Assembly (NCBI GenBank): GCA_022825185.1
Contig: JAJDYK010000340.1
Span: 1-22,616 of the forward strand
Length of the DNA: 22,616 nt
Reading direction: 5' to 3'
Source of the DNA: Candidatus Latescibacterota bacterium
GTDB lineage: Bacteria; Latescibacterota; UBA2968; UBA8231
Positions 1 to 8,156 of this stretch are shown one piece after another (position 1 is the first letter of the stretch; every line of letters starts with the position of its first letter). The notes beneath the pieces are model-generated. The model had not been told where the DNA came from. It saw only the letters and a program-made list of their open reading frames with translations, and ran no database searches. The position numbers and the translations under genes were made by a program.

Positions 1-588
1 GTCCATAAAAGGCGGCACCTCGTAGCGGGCTAGTAGATACCGGGTAAGGCTGCGGAACTGCGCCCGAGGGCTGAGGCGGTCGGTGCGCCACTCCTCGACG
101 GGCCGGAGCCAGTCGCCGTAGTGGCGGGCGAGTTGACCGAGAGCGTCCTCGTAGTTGTTGCCCTCTTCGCGCGTCCGATTGAGGAATCCCGTTTTGAGGC
201 CGAGGAGGTCGGCGCGTCGCTCTACGTGCTTGAGCAGGCGGTAGAGAGCTTGACGGCGCTTGGGGTCTTCGGCTGCGGCGAAGAGCGCGACGAGCTTCCG
301 GCTGAGCGGATACATCTCATCTGGAGGGATTTCGTCGCGGAAGGCCCGGTCTATGAGGCGGGCGCGTCCCGGAGTGTGGCTGCGGCCGGGGTGCGGCGCG
401 ATCGGCCGCAAAGTGTCGGCGGCGAGTTGACGCTCGATTGCGAGCTGGCTCTCGGTTTTGTCGCGCTGGATCGCTAGGCCATTTTTGCGGCACCAGATGA
501 TATAGTTCGAAAGGGACGGGAAGCCGAGCGTTGCGGCGTGGTGCCGGAGGGCGTCGTCAAATGCTGGCCGGGCCGATGCAGTCGTCAT
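1..588 (-). CDS. Partial protein, possibly PcfJ-like (C-terminus off the left edge)
   Basis: Reading leftward from the ATG at 586-588, 196 codons stay open to base 1, so the gene continues beyond the window. A weak AGGAAAG Shine-Dalgarno lies just upstream of the ATG. The product is soluble and rich in Arg and Leu, with no signal peptide or membrane segment. Residues near the truncated end read RYLLARYEVPPFMD, preceded by a tryptophan-rich WLRPVEEW segment. That resembles the N-terminal part of PcfJ-domain proteins of mobile elements, but I recall this from family memory and cannot test it. It is the coding strand here because the competing rightward frame (121-477) has no ribosome binding site. 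The gene diverges from the symporter gene. Confidence 0.6.
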   Translation of the reverse strand, partial: MTTASARPAFDDALRHHAATLGFPSLSNYIIWCRKNGLAIQRDKTESQLAIERQLAADTLRPIAPHPGRSHTPGRARLIDRAFRDEIPPDEMYPLSRKLVALFAAAEDPKRRQALYRLLKHVERRADLLGLKTGFLNRTREEGNNYEDALGQLARHYGDWLRPVEEWRTDRLSPRAQFRSLTRYLLARYEVPPFMD

Positions 589-737
589 GGGCACTTTCCT
601 GAGAAGGGTTAAAAAGTAAAAGGCGCGGAAAGAGTGTAATTATGTCAATGAGAAAATCTCGGAGCGGGTGGCTGGCAGAGTCGGGGCGGACCCATGTCCA
701 AGCTGACGTCCTGCGGATAGTAGAAGGACATGATAAC

Positions 738-766
738 TTGACGCGGCGGTTTTAATTCTGCATAGA
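738..766 (+). promoter_or_regulatory. Weak sigma70-like promoter candidate for the symporter gene
   Basis: TTGACG at 738-743 is separated by 17 bases from CATAGA at 761-766, 43 bases before the GTG start of the symporter gene. The -35 matches consensus at 5 of 6 positions and the -10 at only 3 of 6. The 589-809 gap between the two divergent genes is otherwise AT-richer than its surroundings and holds no convincing ORF. Confidence 0.25.
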
Positions 767-809
767 GAGCGGCACAAAAACTAGCTGCTTCCCAGACAAA
801 GGAGGGATT

Positions 810-2570
810 GTGTCGGGTTTGGATTACGCGTTGATGGCGCTCTACATGCTCTTTTTGGTGGGGATGGGACTGTACTACAGGAGATTCGCCCAACAGAGCA
901 TGGAAAATTACTTCTTGGGTGGGCGCAAGATGAAGGGATGGATGAGCGGCACCAGCTATGCGGTCACCTGCATGAACGCCGATGTAGCGCCAGCGTATTG
1001 CGGCATGACGGTCATCACCGGGACCTTTATCTGCTGGTGGTATTTGAGCCGCTTCGGGCTGGCGCTGATGATCGGTGGGCTGCTCTTCGCCGTATGCTGG
1101 CGACGGTTGAAAATTTTTACCTCACCGGAATTTTACGAACTCCGCTTTGGCGGTGCGGCCGCGCCGACGATGCGCGCTTGGGTTTCGCTGCGCAGCGCCT
1201 TTGTCGCAGTGGTAGCTTGGACTGGGGCGGGGCTTTTGGGGCTGACGAAAGTGTCTGAGGCGCTTTTGGGCTGGTCGCGCTTTGAGACCTTTTTGCTGGT
1301 TATTCCGATCATCTTGGTCTATGTGGTGCTCTCCGGCTACATGGGCGTGGTGATGTCGGATTTGATTCAGACCGCGATTATGATCGGGTCCTCGCTGGTA
1401 CTGATGGGCTTGGTCTGGGCCGACTTCGGCGGGCCGACCGGGCTATATCAGGCGCTGGTGACGCAGTTTGGGGAAGGAGTCGTTAGCTGGCATCCGCCGA
1501 TGAGCCACGAGCTTTTAGGGGTAGTGGGGATTATCGCGTGGACGATGGGGACCGCTATCGGCTATGGCGGCGACGTGGCCCCGATGGCCGGAGCGATGGA
1601 AGGCCAACGGCTGCTGTCGTGTCGCAACAGCCGCGAGGCGACGCGGATGTACGTCTGGACCGAGATCGTGCTCTTCCTAATGTTGGCGGTGCTGACCCTG
1701 CCGGCTCTGGGAGCGATGGTCAAATGGCCGGGGCTGCACGACGGCAGCATGGACAAGGAACTGGCCTACGGCCTCTTGCTGGGCCACTACTTGCCTTCGG
1801 GTCTTTTGGGGCTGGCGCTGGTGGCGATGTTTGCCTCGATCATGTCCACGGTAGATTCCAACATGAACTTCGGGGCTCAGGTCTTTATCAATGACGTGTA
1901 TCGGCGCTTTATCAAACGCGGCGCTGAGATGGCCCACTACATGGGCGTTGGTCGGGTGGTGATGCTGGCGATCATGGGCCTTTCGCTGGCAGTCGCGCTA
2001 CAGGCCGAGAACGTCATCGACATCGCGGTTTTCATGCTCGGGCTTTCCTCGGCTGAACTGACGGCCAATTGGGGCCAGTGGTGGTGGTGGCGCTTTAACG
2101 GCAAGGCGCGACTGGCCGCCTCTTTCGGCGGGCCATTGGTCTTTCTCCTGAACAAGTACGTGGTTTTCGTCCATTTGATTGACGCGGGGCAGGATACAGC
2201 GTATGTGATAGTTCTCTCGTCAATTGCCGCGACGTGCCTGCTCTGGATCGCGGTGGCACTTTGCACCAAGCCAGAGCCAGAGGAAAAGCTCTTGGCCTTC
2301 TACAAAGAGGCGCGGCCGATGGGATGGTGGGGGCCGATAGCGCAAAAGGCGGGTGTTGAGACTGGTGGCGGTGTACCGATTATGCACGGCCTAGGTCTTG
2401 CCCTGATTGGTGCGGTGGCGGTGGGAGGGGGCATTATCGGGTTTTCGGGGTTTTACGTGGGGCGTTGGACGGTGGCGTTGGTCGGGGGATTAGTGGCGCT
2501 GGTGCTGGGGGTAGCGTTGCGAGGGGCGTACACGAGATATATGCGCCGAGTGGGTGCGGATGAGGGGTAA
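810..2570 (+). CDS. Sodium:solute symporter (SSS / SLC5-type)
   Basis: A 586-residue inner-membrane protein made almost entirely of hydrophobic helices, as expected for the sodium:solute symporter family, which imports sugars, organic acids or other small solutes with Na+. The N-terminal helix is followed by an ENYFLGGRKMKGW segment, the typical family start. Around residue 345 the sequence MSTVDSNMNFGAQVFINDVY is the family's helix with the Na2-site Ser/Thr pair (S346, T347). A WGQWWWWRFNG patch follows a late helix. The start is the GTG at 810, set by GGAGG at 801-805; no ATG lies nearby in frame. The substrate cannot be read from sequence. No catabolic operon is attached, since the next rightward genes are a toxin-antitoxin-type pair. 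Confidence 0.88.
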   Translation: MSGLDYALMALYMLFLVGMGLYYRRFAQQSMENYFLGGRKMKGWMSGTSYAVTCMNADVAPAYCGMTVITGTFICWWYLSRFGLALMIGGLLFAVCWRRLKIFTSPEFYELRFGGAAAPTMRAWVSLRSAFVAVVAWTGAGLLGLTKVSEALLGWSRFETFLLVIPIILVYVVLSGYMGVVMSDLIQTAIMIGSSLVLMGLVWADFGGPTGLYQALVTQFGEGVVSWHPPMSHELLGVVGIIAWTMGTAIGYGGDVAPMAGAMEGQRLLSCRNSREATRMYVWTEIVLFLMLAVLTLPALGAMVKWPGLHDGSMDKELAYGLLLGHYLPSGLLGLALVAMFASIMSTVDSNMNFGAQVFINDVYRRFIKRGAEMAHYMGVGRVVMLAIMGLSLAVALQAENVIDIAVFMLGLSSAELTANWGQWWWWRFNGKARLAASFGGPLVFLLNKYVVFVHLIDAGQDTAYVIVLSSIAATCLLWIAVALCTKPEPEEKLLAFYKEARPMGWWGPIAQKAGVETGGGVPIMHGLGLALIGAVAVGGGIIGFSGFYVGRWTVALVGGLVALVLGVALRGAYTRYMRRVGADEG

Positions 2571-2590
2571 AGGTACAAGCCAGCGTGGCA

Positions 2591-2620
2591 TTGACGCGGT
2601 AGCTCTACGTATCTTAAGGT
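2591..2620 (+). promoter_or_regulatory. Weak promoter candidate for the toxin-antitoxin pair
   Basis: TTGACG at 2591-2596 is followed after 18 bases by TAAGGT at 2615-2620, 67 bases before the ATG at 2688. It shares the string TTGACGCGG with the candidate upstream of the symporter gene. The -10 is poor (3 of 6). Confidence 0.25.
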
Positions 2621-2687
2621 AAAAGACCTGCGGAAATCGGTCAGGTAGATTCAAGGCGACAAAGTTCGCTCTATAAAGGAGCAAAAA

Positions 2688-3365
2688 ATGGCAGATTACT
2701 TATATATCGGACATGGCGTCTATAGCGTGGCGGAAGCGGCCCGGCTGACGGGTGTTCCCGCTAGCACCATTCGGCGTTGGACACGGGGTTATAGTTACAC
2801 CCGGAATGGATTTCGCTATGAGCTGCCGCCCGTATTTGCTTCAACGGAGGCCGGGGAAGGCCCTATCCTGCGCTTTGTCGATCTTATCGAAGTCCGAGCC
2901 TTGCGGGGTTTTCGCGAGAAGGGGGTACCGTGGTCGATCTTGCGCATTGCCTCGCACAAAGCAGCTCAGATTACGGGACATTCTCATCCATTTTCGCAGC
3001 GCAGCTTTCGCACAGATGGCCGCCGCATCCTCCAGCAAGTGGAAGAGGCGGCACTGCACGATATCGTAACCGACGAGCAGTATTTTAAGGACTTTGTCAG
3101 GACTTTTCTGCCCGACAACGAGCTAGATTTTTCGGAAACAGGTGCCCCGGTGTGTTGGCATCCTATGGGCCGGGAGAGCACGGTCATCATCGAACCTACT
3201 CGTAGTTTCGGAGCACCGATATGCGATCCCAGCGGTGTCCGCACTCGTCTACTGAGTCGCACCTATCGAGCCGAGGAAGATGTAGACCGGGTCGCTTGGT
3301 GGTACGATGCCACTCCTAAGGAAGTAAGCGATGCTGTCACATACGAGGCACAATTAGCAGCGTGA
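2688..3365 (+). CDS. Antitoxin-like protein: MerR-type HTH plus DUF433
   Basis: A 225-residue putative DNA-binding antitoxin. Residues 13-34 (SVAEAARLTGVPASTIRRW) form a MerR/excisionase-type winged-helix start. The C-terminal 50 residues, with the segment RVAWWYDATPKEVSDAVTYE, match DUF433, the DNA-binding domain usually found in antitoxins paired with PIN-like proteins. The middle region (about 55-165) is longer than in plain DUF433 antitoxins. The start ATG at 2688 has AAGGAG at 2676-2681. Its TGA overlaps the GTG of the next gene by four bases, so translation is probably coupled. By analogy with type II systems it should bind the toxin and repress its own promoter; this is inferred from family and arrangement. 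Confidence 0.8.
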   Translation: MADYLYIGHGVYSVAEAARLTGVPASTIRRWTRGYSYTRNGFRYELPPVFASTEAGEGPILRFVDLIEVRALRGFREKGVPWSILRIASHKAAQITGHSHPFSQRSFRTDGRRILQQVEEAALHDIVTDEQYFKDFVRTFLPDNELDFSETGAPVCWHPMGRESTVIIEPTRSFGAPICDPSGVRTRLLSRTYRAEEDVDRVAWWYDATPKEVSDAVTYEAQLAA

Positions 3366-3784
3366 GGTTTTTCCTCGACAACAACATCTCTCACCGTCTA
3401 GCTGCGGCGTTGATTGCCCTAGATGACCGTGTAGAACGAGGGGACTGGACGGTAGAACACCTTAGAGTCCGTTTTAATCAGCAGACAGAGGATGTCACTT
3501 GGCTTGAAGCATTAGGCCGTGAGGGGGAATGGATCGTGATCTCGGGCGATATTCGGATTTCTCGGAATCGGGCCGAAAGGGCTGCTTGGCGTGAGTCGGG
3601 CTTGACGGCCTTTTTTTTCGCTAGCCAATATCCAGAAAAGAAAATCTGGACCCAAGTTATGCACTTCCTGCGTTGGTGGCCGGAGATCACGCGCGAGGCT
3701 CGGGAACACAGGGAAGCACCTGAAGGATCTGGATATGTGATTCCGATGCAGAAGAAGAAGTGGAAGATCATAACTCACGACTGA
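3362..3784 (+). CDS. PIN-like ribonuclease toxin (VapC45/DUF5615-type)
   Basis: A 140-residue protein with the features of the PIN-like (VapC45/DUF5615) family: an N-terminal FFLDNNISHRLAAAL, where the first acidic metal ligand is D6, and a central WIVISGDIRISRNRAERAAW with a second acidic residue after the beta strand. Such proteins are putative metal-dependent RNases acting as toxins; the cleavage target is unknown. The GTG start at 3362 overlaps the antitoxin stop (GTGA). The basic C-terminal tail (MQKKKWKIITHD) is distinctive. No adjacent integrase or transposase is seen, so the module appears chromosomal. I consider the pairing strong and the toxicity inferred. Confidence 0.8.
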   Translation: MRFFLDNNISHRLAAALIALDDRVERGDWTVEHLRVRFNQQTEDVTWLEALGREGEWIVISGDIRISRNRAERAAWRESGLTAFFFASQYPEKKIWTQVMHFLRWWPEITREAREHREAPEGSGYVIPMQKKKWKIITHD

Positions 3785-3866
3785 CCCACTGCGCCGAGTG
3801 GCTGCGTCTGGAGTATAAAGGACACTTCCTTAGTGCCTGACAGCAAAGGCTGCGATGTCCACGCAG

Positions 3867-4655
3867 CTACGGCGCTTCCGGTGCCGACCGCGCCGCCGGC
3901 GTCGCTGAGAATGCGTCCTCACCTTCGCCCACGGTGATGGCAGAAAACTGCACGTATCCCCACATGTGGGGCTCGTGCATATTGATCACTCCCATCGGCG
4001 ACCACACCCAGTTGTCGCAGGGAACACCTTCCCTTTTCAAATAACCGCCCTTGTAGCGGTCGAACTCCCATTCGACGCGGGAAAAGTTGACCCGCCAGCG
4101 GTCGCCGGGATTGGGAGGGCAGGCGGTACCGGCGTACTTTTCCATGCTGCTCCAAGGGATGGCCACCTCCACCGACCAACCCCGATCCACATCGTCCGAG
4201 CAATTGAGGGTGCCGTCGATCTGCACGGCGTGCTTGATGCCTTCAAAGTCGAAGCCCCAATCGGCCTCGCCGCCTCGGTTGTACTGCTTGGGCAGATAGA
4301 GATCCCAAGCCACGTTGAGTGGGTTGATCTCAAATTCCATATAGTGCTCGCCATCGTCGTCTGGGTCGATGAAGATCTCGAAGTCGTTGTCATTGCAAAT
4401 AACTGAGTCGCGCTTGGTCAGCGTGCCCCAAACGTGCGGCTCTTCCATATCGGCACCAAAGTAGAAATAGTCGTCGTCCCACAGCATGGCGACCCGGGTG
4501 GCAAAGCGGGGCAGGGGCTTTTTGTCCCCTTCGATATCGACGAACAAAGGGGTGCGAGGGGCGCGCTTCCAAGACGCTTCGGCGAGGTGGCCGTCGATGG
4601 TGAGCGCTTCTTTGGCGCGGTAGCACATGTATTGCTCGGGGATGATCTGGCTCAT
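3867..4655 (-). CDS. CBM9-like (carbohydrate-binding family 9) protein
   Basis: A 262-residue stand-alone domain of the CBM9-like beta-sandwich family. It opens with the typical AKEALTIDGHLAEASWKRAP (an 'IDG-xLxExxW' start), followed by VAMLWDDDYFYFGADMEEPH, the acidic DNDFEIFIDPDDD core, and a closing GWSVEVAIPWSSM / WRVNFSRVEW segment. All these are hallmarks of the fold. There is no signal peptide, so it is probably cytoplasmic, which is unusual for a sugar-binding domain that in xylanases is extracellular. It is the last gene of a leftward operon: its ATG overlaps the stop of the GNAT gene (ATGA), with AAGGAA upstream. The ligand is unknown. Confidence 0.82.
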   Translation of the reverse strand: MSQIIPEQYMCYRAKEALTIDGHLAEASWKRAPRTPLFVDIEGDKKPLPRFATRVAMLWDDDYFYFGADMEEPHVWGTLTKRDSVICNDNDFEIFIDPDDDGEHYMEFEINPLNVAWDLYLPKQYNRGGEADWGFDFEGIKHAVQIDGTLNCSDDVDRGWSVEVAIPWSSMEKYAGTACPPNPGDRWRVNFSRVEWEFDRYKGGYLKREGVPCDNWVWSPMGVINMHEPHMWGYVQFSAITVGEGEDAFSATPAARSAPEAP

Positions 4656-5419
4656 TGATCGTTTCCTTGGTTTTTGAGAATGGGTCGGGTGAGGTCTGAA
4701 AGGCGCAATCGCTGCTTGCCCTGGTCGTCAAAATTGTCTGGAGCTAACCAAGTCAGGAAGGCTTGCTCTAGCTCCGGCCACTCCGAATCAATGGCTGCGT
4801 ACCATGCAGTGTCCCGATTGCGCCCGTTATAGACCGTTGCTTGGCGAAAAATCCCCTCAAATGAAAATCCCAGCCGTTGGGCGGCTGCCCGCGACGCTTG
4901 GTTCAGGCTGTCGCACTTCCACGAGTAGCGTCGATAGCCCAATTCGAATGCCTTCTTCATCATGAGGTACATGGCCTCGGTGGCCAATGGCGTTCGCTGT
5001 AGCTGCGGGGAATAGTGGATGTGCCCCACCTCAATAGCGCCGCTTGCAGGTGCAATGTTGAGATAGCTCGCGACGCCACATGCTGTCCCCACCCACTTGT
5101 CCACGATGGCAAAGAACAGTGGATCGTCCCCTAGGCACTTCTCGTTCATCCAGTCCTGGTAGCTGTCTTTGTCGGAGAATGGGCCGTATGCCAAGTAAGT
5201 CCAATTCTCGCCTTCCGTATCAGAGGCGTTGGCCTGATACAGGTCGTCAAGATGGCTATCGACGTGCAGTGGTTCCAACCGACAAAGGCGACCCTCCATG
5301 CATTCTCGCGGCGGATTGGGTGGTGGCGTCCAATCCGACAGTGCAAAGCTGATCGGCTGCCCAAGGCTATTGGTACGATTGCTCATGCGGTGGTTTTGAG
5401 GCGGTTCAATATACTGCAT
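4652..5419 (-). CDS. GNAT-family N-acetyltransferase
   Basis: A protein of 255 residues (or 244 from the internal ATG at 5386) of the Acetyltransf_3/RimJ-RimL-like GNAT group, which transfers an acetyl group from acetyl-CoA to an amine. Visible elements are GRLCRLEPL near the N-terminus, WTYLAYGPFSD, the beta-4 strand IEVGHIHYSPQLQRTPLATEA with the pyrophosphate-binding Q/R-x-x-x-A loop, and SLNQASRAAAQRLGFSFEGI near the end. The first ATG at 5419 overlaps the cupin stop by 14 bases. The ATG at 5386 lies 19 bases beyond that stop but lacks a Shine-Dalgarno, so the start is unsettled. The stop overlaps the CBM9-like gene by four bases. The substrate is unknown. Confidence 0.82.
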   Translation of the reverse strand: MQYIEPPQNHRMSNRTNSLGQPISFALSDWTPPPNPPRECMEGRLCRLEPLHVDSHLDDLYQANASDTEGENWTYLAYGPFSDKDSYQDWMNEKCLGDDPLFFAIVDKWVGTACGVASYLNIAPASGAIEVGHIHYSPQLQRTPLATEAMYLMMKKAFELGYRRYSWKCDSLNQASRAAAQRLGFSFEGIFRQATVYNGRNRDTAWYAAIDSEWPELEQAFLTWLAPDNFDDQGKQRLRLSDLTRPILKNQGNDQ

Positions 5420-6059
5420 CGACAGACCCCGCTCGGGGTGCCAATCCGTTCCAGCCGTCCGCCACGGCGCTCGTCTGCTTAAAAAGCTGCAAAAGCGGTT
5501 TCCACATGGCCTCGCGCACGCGGCTGGCCGCTTCCATATCGCCGGCCATTAGGGCCTGCTTGAGTTCTCGTCCCCGCTCTTCTTGGATACGCACGCTCTC
5601 CTGTGCCTGAGCCGCTAGGGTGCGCACCGCATCGATGTGGCCATCGATCAACTCGGCCACCGTCGTGGTCGAATCCGTCGTGGTATCGTAGTCGCTCGAC
5701 GGCCTGAAGTGGGGCGGCTGGCGCTCGCCCTTTTCGTCGTAGAATGTATGCGTCGGCTGGATGTGCGGCGTCACCGAGAGGTACATATAGACTGGCTCGT
5801 CGCCGATGACTCGCACCGAGTGCGGCTCGTCGGTTAGGGCGTAGCACATCTGCCCCGGTCCAACTTCTTTCACCTCGCCGTTGATTTTGAACTCCACCCG
5901 ACCCGACAAGATGATGAAAATCTCGTCGCCCAAGTCGTGCGTGTGCCAAGCGTCGAGCGAGCCTGTGCTTGGCTCTAAGCGGCAGAAGCGGGCGCGGATC
6001 TGCGGCCGCACTAGAATGTTGCGAATATCCCGGCGACAGTCGTACACTTCAAATCCCAT
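5406..6059 (-). CDS. Cupin-domain protein with C-terminal helical extension
   Basis: A 217-residue protein. The first half is a cupin barrel: AWHTHDLGDEIFIILSGRVEF carries the HxH(x4)E metal-ligand set (H39, H41, E46), and the fourth histidine is H80 in DEPHSVRV. The second half (about 115-205) is charged and helical. Single-domain cupins of this kind can be enzymes or small-molecule sensors, and the activity is not assignable. I chose the ATG at 6059 because AAGGAGGG at 6067-6074 lies seven bases upstream; an open frame runs 23 codons further up but has no ribosome binding site. It heads the leftward cupin-GNAT-CBM9 operon and diverges from PhyH-1. Confidence 0.82.
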   Translation of the reverse strand: MGFEVYDCRRDIRNILVRPQIRARFCRLEPSTGSLDAWHTHDLGDEIFIILSGRVEFKINGEVKEVGPGQMCYALTDEPHSVRVIGDEPVYMYLSVTPHIQPTHTFYDEKGERQPPHFRPSSDYDTTTDSTTTVAELIDGHIDAVRTLAAQAQESVRIQEERGRELKQALMAGDMEAASRVREAMWKPLLQLFKQTSAVADGWNGLAPRAGSVDAVY

Positions 6060-6066
6060 GACGTCT

Positions 6067-6074
6067 CCCTCCTT
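6067..6074 (-). promoter_or_regulatory. Ribosome binding site fixing the cupin start
   Basis: AAGGAGGG on the minus strand, seven bases before the ATG at 6059. It decides against the longer open frame that begins at 6128. Confidence 0.75.
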
Positions 6075-6214
6075 GAAAGGCAAGAGCGGATTCACTACCT
6101 TGCGCCGGCACAATCTAACGTCCGCCATGCGCTTAGCAAAGGCCCGCCTATGATGACCCTCTTCTTCGATTTGATCGGTTATTTAGACCTTGCGAGCGTC
6201 TTGGGAAATGCCTG

Positions 6215-6991
6215 ATGGACGAATCCTTCAACATCACCGACGAACAGCTCGCCCACTTCGAGCGCAACGGGTTCTTCCTGATCCCCAACCCCGTCGGCGC
6301 TGAGGGTATGCGCCAGATCGACTTCCGGCAGCAGGAGGTCGAGCCGGAGTGGGAGCGCACCGAGTTTCCCGAGGGCTGCAATCGGCTGGCCTGCCAATTC
6401 CTGATGATCGGCGAACCGCTGCTGCAGATGGTGGAGCATCCAGAGTTGGTCGAAGCGGCGCGGCGGATTTTGGACGCCGAAGAGGTACACGTGGGTGCCT
6501 GCGGCATCGGCGATGCCTCGAAGATTGTCAGCGCCGATGGCCGACCGCAGCGGCAGGTCCACTGGCATGTGGACGGCGGGCCGGAAGTGAAACAGGTCTC
6601 CTTCCGCACCGCTCTTGATCGCCACGACGCTAGCAACGCACCGCTGCGGGTGCTGCCCGGCAGCCAGTACCGTCCCCGCGAGGAGGTGGCGGCTGAATTG
6701 CTACAACTTGAATTGGCTACTGGTACCCACGACAAGGTGCCGACGCACTGCTTCGCCCGCCATCCTAGCGAAGTCGAGGTTGTCCTCGACCCACGGTGGA
6801 CTTTGGTGTGGACGCCCTCGTGTTGGCACGCCACTGGGGTGAAGACGGCTGCCGGTCCGCGCCGCGCCATGGGCTGGAACTACTTCCCACCGGGTGGCCG
6901 CAAGCGCGACTTGGCGGCACTGAAGCACTTGCATCCAGACTGGCCGGACTGGCCCGAGGCGCGGCAGCGTCTCTGGGGTCTGGTCGATTGA
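6215..6991 (+). CDS. Phytanoyl-CoA dioxygenase-family (PhyH) oxygenase 1
   Basis: A 258-residue Fe(II)/2-oxoglutarate-dependent oxygenase-like protein of the PhyH family. The iron facial triad is visible: H118 and D120 in QVHWHVDGG, and H205 in TPSCWHATG. The 2-oxoglutarate-binding arginine is R216 or R217 in GPRRAMGW. The N-terminus DEQLAHFERNGFFLIPN is the usual family opening. The start is the ATG at 6215, preceded by a weak GGGAAA. The short C-terminal tail (DWPEARQRLWGLVD) is echoed in degenerate form after the next gene. Family members hydroxylate small molecules such as fatty acyl-CoAs, ectoine or natural-product intermediates, and this one's substrate is unknown. It is followed at 64 bases by an opine-dehydrogenase-type gene. 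Confidence 0.85.
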   Translation: MDESFNITDEQLAHFERNGFFLIPNPVGAEGMRQIDFRQQEVEPEWERTEFPEGCNRLACQFLMIGEPLLQMVEHPELVEAARRILDAEEVHVGACGIGDASKIVSADGRPQRQVHWHVDGGPEVKQVSFRTALDRHDASNAPLRVLPGSQYRPREEVAAELLQLELATGTHDKVPTHCFARHPSEVEVVLDPRWTLVWTPSCWHATGVKTAAGPRRAMGWNYFPPGGRKRDLAALKHLHPDWPDWPEARQRLWGLVD

Positions 6992-7055
6992 CTCAGGAAC
7001 CCGTTGACGGTCGCTAGATAACGTCGTCTAAGACAAAGGAGAAAAGGATACTTTC

Positions 7056-8150
7056 ATGTCCGAACACATTACCATTCTCGGCGGCGGCAATACGGCATTT
7101 GCCACGGCTGCAAATCTGACCCTGAAAGGTTTTGCTATTACGCTTTGCGAATTGCCAGAATTTGGGCACACGCTCGATCCGGTGCGCGACCAAGGCGTGA
7201 TTCACTTGGTGGGGGTCGAAGAGACAGGGGCTGCAAAAATTCACTGCATGACCACGGATATTGAAGCGGCGCTGAATGCGTCTGACTTGATCCTGTTAAT
7301 CGTGCCGGCGTATGCCCACAAACCGTTTGCCATTGCCTGCGCCCCTCATCTCAGACCCGAACACATGGTCGTGCTGATGCCGGGCACATTGGGCGCATTG
7401 GAATGGGCGACGCTATTGCGCGATCAAGGAGTGGCAGACATCGCGCTGGCGGAGGTGGATACCGCGCCGTATGTGTGTCGGAAAACAGCGCCGGATACCG
7501 CGACGATTTGGGGTACCGTGACAGGCTTGGGCTTGGGGGTGTTGCCAGCGACAGCAACAGATCGCGTGCGCGCTCGGCTGTCGCCGCTGTTCCCGGGCAT
7601 TCAGACCTATCCCACCGCAATGGCCTGTGGTTTGTCTGCGATGAATCCGGTCGTGCATCCTGCGGGTGTGTTGATGAACGCAGGACGAATCGAATATGCG
7701 CACGGCGAGTTCTATTTCTACGAAGAAGGGGTATCCCCATCGGTGGCAAAGACGATCATGGCCGTGGATGCAGAGCGGCGGGCCATCGCAACAGCTTTGG
7801 GTTACGATCTCGTAGCGGCCGATGAAGCGTTTTACCGCGCGGGTTTTGGCCCTCAGGGCGATTTGTGGGCAACGATTAATGGCAGCCTAATGCTCACGCA
7901 ACTCAAAGCGCCCGGGTCTCTTGAGAGCCGTTGGCTCAGCGAGGATATTCCATACGGTCTTTCAGCTTGGCACGATGTGGGCGCGCAATACGGCGTGGAC
8001 GCGCCTTTGATGCGCGGGTTGGTGGATATCGGGTCCGTGGTGATGGGGGCTGATGGGTGGGCCACGGGGCGGAGTGTGCGCGAACTGGGCATTGAGGGCA
8101 TGGACTTGGATACCTTAAATGCGTTTTTGCAAACGGGGTCTGCACCGTGA
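7056..8150 (+). CDS. NAD(P)-dependent opine/octopine dehydrogenase-family protein
   Basis: A 364-residue enzyme with an N-terminal Rossmann fold (ITILGGGNTAFATAANL, residues 5-21) and the C-terminal helical domain of the octopine/nopaline dehydrogenase family. The signature AMNPVVHPAGVLMNAGRIEY (residues 195-214) carries the conserved histidine H201. These enzymes reductively condense an amino acid with an alpha-keto acid, or oxidise the resulting opine, using NAD(P)H. The start ATG at 7056 has AAGGAG at 7036-7041 and GGA closer in. The gene sits between PhyH-1 and a degenerate copy of the PhyH-1 3' end, so it may have been inserted there or have replaced a tandem PhyH copy. The substrates are unknown. 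Confidence 0.85.
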   Translation: MSEHITILGGGNTAFATAANLTLKGFAITLCELPEFGHTLDPVRDQGVIHLVGVEETGAAKIHCMTTDIEAALNASDLILLIVPAYAHKPFAIACAPHLRPEHMVVLMPGTLGALEWATLLRDQGVADIALAEVDTAPYVCRKTAPDTATIWGTVTGLGLGVLPATATDRVRARLSPLFPGIQTYPTAMACGLSAMNPVVHPAGVLMNAGRIEYAHGEFYFYEEGVSPSVAKTIMAVDAERRAIATALGYDLVAADEAFYRAGFGPQGDLWATINGSLMLTQLKAPGSLESRWLSEDIPYGLSAWHDVGAQYGVDAPLMRGLVDIGSVVMGADGWATGRSVRELGIEGMDLDTLNAFLQTGSAP

Positions 8151-8156
8151 AAGCGG

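Noticed and set aside
121..477. Rightward 118-codon ORF at the left edge
   Set aside because: It is antisense to the leftward 196-codon open frame, has no ribosome binding site and no recognisable motif.
645..893. Leftward 82-codon ORF overlapping the symporter start
   Set aside because: It lies over the symporter gene's ribosome binding site and N-terminus, with no ribosome binding site of its own and low-complexity composition.
738..2620. Shared TTGACGCGG upstream of the symporter and the antitoxin genes as a common operator
   Set aside because: A similar string also occurs inside the symporter coding region near 2177, so chance is likely.
6060..6128. 23-residue N-terminal extension of the cupin protein
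   Set aside because: The strong AAGGAGGG at 6067-6074 lies inside it and points to the ATG at 6059.
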